Origin: Clostridiales bacterium
GTDB taxonomy: Bacteria > Bacillota > Clostridia > Oscillospirales > Oscillospiraceae
Length of the DNA: 64,000 nt
Reading direction: 5' to 3'
Assembly: GCA_021205725.1 (NCBI GenBank)
Contig: JAJPWY010000036.1
Location: 1 to 64,000, forward strand
This document shows, piece after piece, positions 44,387-54,341 of this stretch; within the stretch, counting starts at the first letter, position 1, and every line of letters begins with the position of its first letter. Under the pieces are notes generated by a model. The model was not told the DNA's origin. It did no database searches and saw nothing but the letters and a program-made list of their open reading frames with translations. The position numbers were made by a program, and so were the translations under genes.

Positions 44387-45300
44387 TGATATGCCTCCCA
44401 GATGGTGGTCAGATTTTCGGTGACAGCGTCCTCATATGCCTGGACAGTGTCCCCGTCGCTGCCGCTCATGATCATAGACAGGGTCCAGACGGAGACTCCG
44501 CACTCCCGGCTGATGATGCCGGCGGCGTTGTCCGAGCCGTTGACCTCCACGAACACAGCGGGGAGGTCCTGGGCCTGGACGATGGAGATGATCTCCTTCA
44601 GCTCCAGAGCGGAGGCCTCCGCCCCCTCCTCCTCCTCGATGGCGGCGGCGATCTCCAGGTCAAAGGCCTCTGCAAAATAGGAAAATCCGTCGTGGAAGGT
44701 GATGATCTCCAGCCCCCGGACGGCCTGGCCCACATCGCTCTCCCGGAGGGAGTCGGCAAAATCCTCCAGCTCCCGGGCCACTGCTTCTCCCCGCTCCCGG
44801 TATTCCTCCGCCCGGTCCGGGTCCAGTTCCGCCAGACCGGCCGCCAGGTTCCGGGCCATCTGGGCGTATCGCTCCGGGTCCATCCAGATGTGGGGGTCGG
44901 ATTCCTCCTCGTCATCTCCGTCCCCATCATCATGGTGATGCTCGTCTCCCGTCAGCAGTTCGACGCCCCGGGAGCAGTCGATTACCGTCCGCCCCTCCAG
45001 CACGTCGTCCAGAAAGTCCTCCAGACCGGCGCCGTTGATGACCACGGCGTCCGCCCGCTCCACCGCCTTCATATCCTGCACCGTCAGGGTATAGTCGTGG
45101 AGACAGGACACCTGCTGGTCGATGACCAGCTCCGCCTCCACGCCCTCCATCTCCCCCACGATGCTGTTGGCCAGGAGATAGACGGGATAGGTGGTGCAGG
45201 CTACCGTCAGCGTCTCCGCTGTCTCGTCTGTATTCGCCGTGCTCCCGCAGCCCGTCAGCAGCAGGGCCAGGAGCAGCAGTAAAGCTGTGATTCGTCTCAT
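44383..45300 (-). CDS. Metal ABC transporter substrate-binding lipoprotein (ZnuA/TroA type)
   Basis: LLLLALLLTGCGST lipobox; TTYPVYLLANSIV; loop TGDEHHHDDGDGDDEEESDPHIWMDPERYAQMARNLAAGL; FHDGFSYFAEAFDLEIAAAIE. Confidence 0.94.
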   Translation of the reverse strand: MRRITALLLLLALLLTGCGSTANTDETAETLTVACTTYPVYLLANSIVGEMEGVEAELVIDQQVSCLHDYTLTVQDMKAVERADAVVINGAGLEDFLDDVLEGRTVIDCSRGVELLTGDEHHHDDGDGDDEEESDPHIWMDPERYAQMARNLAAGLAELDPDRAEEYRERGEAVARELEDFADSLRESDVGQAVRGLEIITFHDGFSYFAEAFDLEIAAAIEEEEGAEASALELKEIISIVQAQDLPAVFVEVNGSDNAAGIISRECGVSVWTLSMIMSGSDGDTVQAYEDAVTENLTTIWEAYQ

Positions 45301-45348
45301 GGGATTGGGTTCCTCCGTCCGGGCGGGCTTACCCGCTCTCTGGGCGGC

Positions 45349-45377
45349 ATCATAGCACAGCCGGGTTCAAAAGTCAA
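45349..45377 (-). promoter_or_regulatory. Candidate promoter of the metal ABC operon
   Basis: Minus strand TTGACT - 17 nt - TATGAT. Confidence 0.65.
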
Positions 45378-45422
45378 ACGTTTGTTCGAATCATCATATG
45401 AGCATTTTCTCATGAGACTCCC

Positions 45423-46139
45423 TCACCACCGGTTGGAGGTGAGAAAATCCGCCCCGGCCCGCTCCCACATCCGCTTGCGGAAGCCCCAGTTCACCGTCCA
45501 GACGTTCACAGTGCAGCCCTTCTGGTGGGCATAGGTTGGGAGACTCAGCCCGGTTTTCGTGGTGCGGAAGTCAATGCCGCTGTTGCCCAGGGCCGCCGCC
45601 CGATCCACTATCTCTTTTGTTCCCCGCTCCGCCAGCAACTGGACGGGGATCTGCTCTGTCAGCGTGCGGAGCTCCCGTAGACGCTCTATCTGAAAGCTGA
45701 TGCACATACACCGGTTTTCCATGCCCATGTCCCGCACCGTCTCATAGACCGCCCGAACCTCCTCCGGGCAGGAGACGCCCTTCAGCTCGATGACGGCCAC
45801 GGCCCCGTACCGTCTACAAATGTCCAGATAGGCGGTCAGGGTGGGGATGCTCCGGTCGCTGCATCGGGTCAGTCCCCGGCCCCGGTCGATGCGGCAGCGC
45901 CGGAGCTGTTGGAAGGTCATCTCCCGGATCGGTCCGACGCCATCGGTGGTTCGGTCGACGGTGTCGTCGTGGATGCAGACCAGTACCCCGTCGGCGGTAC
46001 TGTGTACGTCTGTCTCAATGCCCCACACGCCCCGCTGTCCCGCCAGCTCAAAGGCCATGAGGGAGTTCTCCGGCGCCTCGGTGCTCAGACCCCGGTGGGC
46101 AATGCTGCGGCATAGATGGCCGTTTTCCTTTTGCTTCAC
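45423..46139 (-). CDS. Glycerophosphodiester phosphodiesterase family protein
   Basis: SIAHRGLSTEAPENSLMAFELAGQRGVWGIETDVHSTADGVLVCIHDDTVDRTTDGVG; C-terminal VNVWTVNW. Confidence 0.94.
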   Translation of the reverse strand: MKQKENGHLCRSIAHRGLSTEAPENSLMAFELAGQRGVWGIETDVHSTADGVLVCIHDDTVDRTTDGVGPIREMTFQQLRRCRIDRGRGLTRCSDRSIPTLTAYLDICRRYGAVAVIELKGVSCPEEVRAVYETVRDMGMENRCMCISFQIERLRELRTLTEQIPVQLLAERGTKEIVDRAAALGNSGIDFRTTKTGLSLPTYAHQKGCTVNVWTVNWGFRKRMWERAGADFLTSNRW

Positions 46140-46163
46140 TCTTACCTCTCCCCTTCCGTCTCG

Positions 46164-46196
46164 TCCAAAAAGAACCGGGGCCCTTCCAGGCCCCGG
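46164..46196 (-). terminator. Intrinsic terminator after the YARHG protein gene
   Basis: Minus strand CCGGGGCC-TGGAAG-GGCCCCGG then TTCTTTTT. Confidence 0.75.
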
Positions 46197-46200
46197 CCGC

Positions 46201-47349
46201 TCAGTTGGCTTGGTTATAATTCATTTCCTTCTCATAGGCCACAATCAGCTCTATATTGGCGTACTCATACTCATTGAACAAATCTGTGCTGAAGTCAGCC
46301 TTTGCGATCGTTCCGTGATACCAGCTCTTGGATTCGAAATACGCCTTGACCTCTGCGTCTTCAAAAATCATGCCATGACGGGCGTAGATCTCATTCCGTG
46401 CCAGGCGACACTGCCATGCAGTCAGGCCGGTCAGATCGGAGCGAGTCAGATACCGACTGCTGCTGTCCGGCAGGATATAGTCCCCGGAGGTCTCCTCCTC
46501 CGCAGTCTCATCCTCCGTGTTCTCGGTGCTCTCCTGCTCCTCCGGTTCTTCCGTCTCCTCCGTCTCCAGAGCCAGGACGGTGACCTCCACGCTGGCCGTC
46601 TCCCCGTTGGGGCCGGTGGCGGTGGCCACCACGGTTCCGGCCGCCAGCGCCGTGAGCTGGCCGTTGCCGTCCACCTCCACGATATCCGGCTCCGAATACG
46701 TCCAGTTCACCTGGTCAGCGTTGGCCCCGATGATCTGATGGGTCATTCCCACATAGAGGGCAAGGGAATTTGTGGTCAGGGATATGTCGAGCTGTTCCGT
46801 CTGCTCTGTCTCGTCGTCGGACTCGTCCGCCGTCTCCCCGGCGTCCGTTTCGTCCTCCGTCTCAGCTTCGGGCCCGTCCTCTGTCTCCTCTGTGCCGTCC
46901 TCGGACTGCTCCTCGTCGTCCTGGGCCTCCTCCTCTACGATGGACGTCTGATTCTCCTCACCGTTCTCATCGTCAGACTGACCCAGCATTCCGTTTGTCC
47001 ACAAAACCGCCGCCAAAACGATGACCACCACCACAATGATGGCAGCGATCAGCACGCCCACCGTCCCGCCGGACTTCTTTGGCTCACTCTCCTGCTCCTG
47101 CGGCTGCTGATACTGCTCCGGCGGCGTCTGCGCTCTCCACGGCTCGTCAGCCGGTTCCGCCACAGTATCCTCCAGCCCGGGCAGATCTCGGGTCATCTCC
47201 TCCGGGATAGGCGTACCGTCCCTGGTGCAAAAGCGTATCCGGGCGGTGATGACCTCGCCGCAGGCAGGGCAGCGTGGGATCCGTCTGCCGCATTTTGTGC
47301 AAAAAGCGGCAGTATCCTCCGTTTCCTGATGGCAATAGGGACAATTCAT
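46201..47349 (-). CDS. Zinc-ribbon / TM / Ig-like (BIG2-like) / YARHG domain protein
   Basis: CPYCHQETEDTAAFCTKCGRRIPRCPACGEV; TM VGVLIAAIIVVVVIVLAAVLW; acidic linker; Ig-like NSLALYVGMTHQIIGANADQVNWTYSEPDIVEVDGNGQLTALAAGTVVATA; ARNEIYARHGMIFEDAEVKAYFESKSWY. Confidence 0.85.
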   Translation of the reverse strand: MNCPYCHQETEDTAAFCTKCGRRIPRCPACGEVITARIRFCTRDGTPIPEEMTRDLPGLEDTVAEPADEPWRAQTPPEQYQQPQEQESEPKKSGGTVGVLIAAIIVVVVIVLAAVLWTNGMLGQSDDENGEENQTSIVEEEAQDDEEQSEDGTEETEDGPEAETEDETDAGETADESDDETEQTEQLDISLTTNSLALYVGMTHQIIGANADQVNWTYSEPDIVEVDGNGQLTALAAGTVVATATGPNGETASVEVTVLALETEETEEPEEQESTENTEDETAEEETSGDYILPDSSSRYLTRSDLTGLTAWQCRLARNEIYARHGMIFEDAEVKAYFESKSWYHGTIAKADFSTDLFNEYEYANIELIVAYEKEMNYNQAN

Positions 47350-47374
47350 TTCTCTTCACTCCGTTCTCTTTGGA

Positions 47375-47938
47375 TTATGCCTCCCCGTCTGTCTCCCGGG
47401 CAGCGCTCTCATAGTCGAATCCGCAGGTGGGGCAGAACCGCACGCCCTCCTTCCGAACGGTGCCACACCGGGGACAGCTCTCCTGAGGCTGGGCCTGCGT
47501 CGGCTCCGGGGGCTGGGTCTGCTGAGGCACCCGCTCCCCGCAGGCGATGCAAAACAGCGCTCCCTCCACCAGAGATGCGCCGCAGACTCTGCATACGGTC
47601 TGCTTTCTCTGGGGCAGACGACAACCGCAGTAGCTGCAATATGGGTTCACCATCGGAACCTCCCGCCCACACTGGGGGCAGTTGGTCAGACCCAGCTTCT
47701 CCTGGAGCAGTCGTTTCCTGTCCCGGAGCTCCTCTAAGGCCCCGTCGATCTGCTGCACCACAGGGGCCAGCTCCGGCTCCGGCTCCTCCCCATGGGTTTC
47801 ATAATACTGCCTGCCCAGCTGGGCGTAGAGCTGCTCGATCTGTCGCTCCCGCTCGCCGATCTCGCCGGACAGGGCGGCATTGTCGCCCATATTCTTTGTC
47901 CCCATCCAGGTCTTTCGCACCTGATCCATGAATGCCAT
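47375..47938 (-). CDS. Coiled-coil plus three zinc-ribbon protein
   Basis: Cys pairs CPQC...CSYCGC, CRVC...CIACG, CPRC...CPTCG; N-terminal EIGERERQIEQLYAQLGRQYYETHG. Confidence 0.82.
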   Translation of the reverse strand: MAFMDQVRKTWMGTKNMGDNAALSGEIGERERQIEQLYAQLGRQYYETHGEEPEPELAPVVQQIDGALEELRDRKRLLQEKLGLTNCPQCGREVPMVNPYCSYCGCRLPQRKQTVCRVCGASLVEGALFCIACGERVPQQTQPPEPTQAQPQESCPRCGTVRKEGVRFCPTCGFDYESAARETDGEA

Positions 47939-48076
47939 GCTATTTTCCTCCCGCCGTATCAGACTGGCTCGTCCCTTCTCTGGTTTTTCTGATGCTGTAA
48001 TTCGAGGTCATTTTACCATAGGACATGGTATTTTTCAATCACGGTCGGGCCACTTTTCCATATTTTGTCTACAGGC

Positions 48077-48106
48077 AAAGCCCGGAGGCGTCGCCTCCGG
48101 GCTTTT
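48077..48106. terminator. Intrinsic terminator of the beta-galactosidase gene
   Basis: AAAGCCCGGAGGCG-T-CGCCTCCGGGCTTTT. Confidence 0.7.
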
Positions 48107-48121
48107 GGTCGTAAACTCTGT

Positions 48122-51076
<2,955 letters not shown>

Positions 51077-51189
51077 CTATGATATCCGCAATGGATAATA
51101 CTATTTTACCAAAGTATCAAAATTTGACAAGTGCTTTTGCATGATCTGTTGAAAATTTGGCATACTTTGCTTTCTTTTTGGAAAACGCA

Positions 51190-51222
51190 GAACATCCCGA
51201 ACCGTGACGGCTCGGGATGTTC
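51190..51222. terminator. Intrinsic terminator-like hairpin between amt and lacZ
   Basis: GAACATCCCGAACCGTGACGGCTCGGGATGTTC. Confidence 0.6.
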
Positions 51223-51334
51223 CGTGTCCTGCCGGGTCGTGCCATCCCGGCGGAGCATGGAGGAGTATAGGAGCAGGAGAGTATCTTCCACGGGTGTGCG
51301 GCCCGGTGAAAGCAGCTTAGGGAAACGGAGCCGT

Positions 51335-53089
51335 TTACTTCACAGGCTCAGGCAGCTCGTCGTTGGTGAGGGCGGCATAGCCCTCCTCGCCGGTGCGAAC
51401 CCGGATGACGTTCTCCACATTGTACACGAAGATCTTGCCATCCCCCAGGTTGCCGGTGTACAGCGCCATCTTAGCGGCGGCAATCACCTGATCCACAGGG
51501 ACGGTGGAGACGACCACCTCGATCTTCAGCTTGGGATGCAGGCTCATAGTCAGAGGAACGCCACGGTAGTATTCCACCTTGCCCTTCTGGGCCCCGCAGC
51601 CCATGACCTGAGTAACGGTCATGCCGGTCACGCCGATCTGGGCCATGGCGCTCTTGATCGCCTCGAACCGGTTCTGGCGGCAGACGATGACAATCTTGCT
51701 GTAGGCCCCGTAGGAGGCCCCGGAGGTGACAGTCACCGGCTCGCTCTGCTGGACGTTCTCCACCTGGACGGCGGCGTTCACGGGCACATTGCCGGTGATG
51801 ATGTCGCTGCTGTCCGTATCCCGGTCGGTGAAGTCGAAGCCGGCATAGGCGGAGGGCAGACCGTGCTCGGTGCTGTCCAGGCCGGCAATCTCCTCCTCAG
51901 GGGAAACCCGCAGGCCCACACAGGCCTTGATGACAAGGAAGGTAATGGTGATGGTCACAGCAGTCCAGGCGGCCACGGAAACCAGGCCCAGCAGCTGCTT
52001 TCCCAGCAGCTCAAAGCCGCCGCCATAGAACAGGCCCACCAGGGTATCGTTGCCGGGGGCAGAGGTGGTGGAGAACAGACCCACAGCGATGGTGCCCCAC
52101 ATACCGTTCAGGCAGTGGACAGCCACAGCGCCCACCGGGTCGTCGATGCGGAGCTTATAGTCCAGCAGCCACACGCCGAAGCAGACCAGCAGACCTGCCA
52201 CGATGCCGATGATGGCGGCACCCAGGCAGTCGGTGGTATCGCAGGGGGCGGTGATGGCCACCAGGCCCGCCAGCGAGGCGTTCAGGCACATGGACACGTC
52301 GGGCTTGCCGTACTTCAGCCAGGTGAAGATCATGCAGGTGACGGTGGCCACGGCGGGGGCGACGGTGGTGGTCAGGAAGATGGAGCCCAGCTGCTCCACA
52401 GAGGTGGCAGCGGCGCCGTTGAAGCCGTACCAGCCCAGCCAGAGGATGAAGCAGCCCAGGCAGCCCAGGGGCAGGCTGTGACCGGGGAAGCTGTGCACCT
52501 TGATGCTGCCGTCCTTCTCCTTCTTGAACTTGCCGATACGGGGGCCGAGGATCTTGGCCCCGATGAGGGCGGAGATGCCGCCCACCATGTGAATGGCGCA
52601 GGAGCCGGCGAAATCGTGGAAGCCCAGCTGTGCCAGCCAGCCGCCGCCCCAGATCCAGTGGGCCTCGATGGGATAAATCAGGCCGGAGATGACGGCGGAA
52701 TAGATGCAGTAGGAGAGGAACTTGGTGCGCTCCGCCATAGCACCGGAGACGATGGTGGCGGTGGTGGCGCAGAAGACCAGGTTGAACACGAAGTTCGACC
52801 AGTCGAAGCTCTCGTAGGCGGTGAAGATGTCCAGACCGGGCTTGCCGATCAGACCCATCATATCCTCTCCCAGCAGCAGGCTGAAGCCGATGAGGATAAA
52901 CATGACGGTGCCGATACAGAAGTCCATCAGGTTCTTCATCAGGATGTTGCCTGCGTTCTTGGCCCGGGTGAAGCCGGTCTCCACCATGGCGAAGCCCGCC
53001 TGCATCCAGAATACCAGCGCAGCGCCGATGAGGAACCAGACGCCGAAGGTCTGCTCTGAGATCATACTCAGAATCGTAGATTCATCCAT
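51335..53089 (-). CDS. amt: Ammonium transporter with fused C-terminal PII signalling domain
   Basis: Amt: GFAMVETGFTRAKNAGNILMKNLMDFCIGTVMF...GSCAIHMVGGISALIGAKILGPRIGKF; PII: YSKIVIVCRQNRFEAIKSAMAQIGVTGMTVTQVMGCGAQKGKVEYYRGVPLTMSLHPKLKIEVVVSTVPVDQVIAAAKMALYTGNLGDGKIFVYNVENVIRVRTGEEGYAAL. Confidence 0.95.
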   Translation of the reverse strand: MDESTILSMISEQTFGVWFLIGAALVFWMQAGFAMVETGFTRAKNAGNILMKNLMDFCIGTVMFILIGFSLLLGEDMMGLIGKPGLDIFTAYESFDWSNFVFNLVFCATTATIVSGAMAERTKFLSYCIYSAVISGLIYPIEAHWIWGGGWLAQLGFHDFAGSCAIHMVGGISALIGAKILGPRIGKFKKEKDGSIKVHSFPGHSLPLGCLGCFILWLGWYGFNGAAATSVEQLGSIFLTTTVAPAVATVTCMIFTWLKYGKPDVSMCLNASLAGLVAITAPCDTTDCLGAAIIGIVAGLLVCFGVWLLDYKLRIDDPVGAVAVHCLNGMWGTIAVGLFSTTSAPGNDTLVGLFYGGGFELLGKQLLGLVSVAAWTAVTITITFLVIKACVGLRVSPEEEIAGLDSTEHGLPSAYAGFDFTDRDTDSSDIITGNVPVNAAVQVENVQQSEPVTVTSGASYGAYSKIVIVCRQNRFEAIKSAMAQIGVTGMTVTQVMGCGAQKGKVEYYRGVPLTMSLHPKLKIEVVVSTVPVDQVIAAAKMALYTGNLGDGKIFVYNVENVIRVRTGEEGYAALTNDELPEPVK

Positions 53090-53103
53090 TGACTTTCCCT
53101 CCC

Positions 53104-53148
53104 AAAAAATGGGACGTGTTTCCCGCTTCTCTCCCGGAAAACACGTCC
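53104..53148 (-). promoter_or_regulatory. Terminator-like hairpin directly upstream of the amt RBS (candidate attenuator)
   Basis: Minus strand GGACGTGTTTTCCG-GGAGAGAAG-CGGGAAACACGTCC-CATTTTTT then GGGAGGG RBS and ATG. Confidence 0.6.
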
Positions 53149-53203
53149 TTGTGTTGGCAGTTACTGTTCTATTCTTTTCTCTTGCTGCAGCCTTTCAAAG
53201 CAA

Positions 53204-53241
53204 AACGGGGCCGGAAATCCTGTGTGATTTCTGGCCCCGTT
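53204..53241 (-). terminator. Terminator-like hairpin in the sfsA-amt intergenic region
   Basis: Minus strand AACGGGGCCAGAAATC-ACACAG-GATTTCCGGCCCCGTT then TTGCTTTG. Confidence 0.6.
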
Positions 53242-53256
53242 GCCTTGATGTCATGC

Positions 53257-53284
53257 AGTTTACCACATTTTTGCAGGAAGTCAA
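53257..53284 (-). promoter_or_regulatory. Candidate promoter of amt
   Basis: Minus strand TTGACT - 16 nt - TAAACT. Confidence 0.45.
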
Positions 53285-53382
53285 TAGTCAAAATTCACTT
53301 TTGGCGGATTCCATGAATTTATAGCCGCTTATTTTTGAATTTTATGCAATTTCAATTTATGTTTCCGTCATTTTAGAAAGTA

Positions 53383-54063
53383 TTATAACACAACAGGGAT
53401 ATGATAGGCGATCTCCGCCTCCCCCGGGGCCACCCGGCAGCCCAGAGCCAGGATATGTACCCCGGCGGCGTGGGCGTCCCGGAGGGCTTCGCCGAAGGCG
53501 GGGTGCGTCCCGTCGTTGGGTCGCACGGCCCGGATGCCCTCCATCTGCACCACAAAGCAGAGCCAGGAGGTAAACCCTTCGTCCAGCGCCCGGATAAGCC
53601 CCCGGATATGCTTCACACCCCGCTCGGTGGGCGCGTCCGGGAAATAGGCCACGTCCTCCCGCTCCAGGGTCACTCCCTTCACCTCGATGAGATGTCGAAC
53701 CCCTCCGTCCTCCACCAGAAAGTCAAACCGGGAGTCCCCGTGGGGATATTCCGGGCGGATGACCGCCTCAGGCCCGAACAGACCCGAGCGGGGCAGATAC
53801 TCCTCCAGGATGTGGTTGGGGGCCTGGGCGTCCATGTTGATCAGCCGTTCCCCTTTCCACACCGCCACCAAGTCGTAGGCCGTCCTGCGCCCGGGATTGT
53901 CCGACTTCACCAGGCACACCCTGGCCCCGGGCACCAGCAGCTCCCGGCAGCGGCCGGTATTTTTCACATGGACCGTCTCCTCCCGGCCCTCCAGCAGCAC
54001 CTGAGCCACGAACCGGTTGGGCCGGGACAGAAAGACCCCCTCCGTCAGATTGGGATAGCGCAT
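53383..54063 (-). CDS. sfsA: Sugar fermentation stimulation protein homolog SfsA
   Basis: RPNRFVAQVLLEGREETVHVKNTGRCRELLVPGARVCL...SRFDFLVEDGGVRHLIEVKGVTLEREDVAYFPDAPTERGVKHIRGL. Confidence 0.95.
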   Translation of the reverse strand: MRYPNLTEGVFLSRPNRFVAQVLLEGREETVHVKNTGRCRELLVPGARVCLVKSDNPGRRTAYDLVAVWKGERLINMDAQAPNHILEEYLPRSGLFGPEAVIRPEYPHGDSRFDFLVEDGGVRHLIEVKGVTLEREDVAYFPDAPTERGVKHIRGLIRALDEGFTSWLCFVVQMEGIRAVRPNDGTHPAFGEALRDAHAAGVHILALGCRVAPGEAEIAYHIPVVL

Positions 54064-54083
54064 GGCGGCCTCCTTTTTTCAAT

Positions 54084-54117
54084 AAAAAATCCGAGCGAAA
54101 AAAAGCTCCGCTCAGAT
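54084..54117 (-). promoter_or_regulatory. Terminator-like hairpin plus T6 directly upstream of the sfsA RBS
   Basis: Minus strand ATCTGAGCG-GAGCTTTTTTT-CGCTCGGAT-TTTTT then ATTGAAAAAAGGAGGCC and ATG. Confidence 0.5.
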
Positions 54118-54130
54118 GGAAAATAACCCC

Positions 54131-54159
54131 TTGACACCAGGGCCTCTTTGTTATACAAT
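54131..54159 (+). promoter_or_regulatory. Consensus promoter for rpoB-rpoC
   Basis: TTGACA - 17 nt - TACAAT, about 180 nt upstream of the rpoB start. Confidence 0.7.
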
Positions 54160-54341
54160 TAATTGCTATTGTGGATTTATATCCCCTGTTCGCCTTTTCT
54201 GCCACTGTGTGTATGATAACACAGTTCGCCCCACGGTGCAAGGGCCGTTTGGTGGATTTTGGCAACCGTGCCGGGCGTGTCGCACCTGCGCCCCGATGGA
54301 ATGTATTGGCCTTAACCAAAGTAACGGGAGTGAGAACATCT

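Noticed and set aside
53204-53241. ANTAR-type antiterminator target in the amt leader
   Set aside because: The first hairpin has a six-nt loop (ACACAG) with A at position 1 but not G at position 4, and the second has a larger loop, so the dual-hexaloop ANTAR signature is not met.
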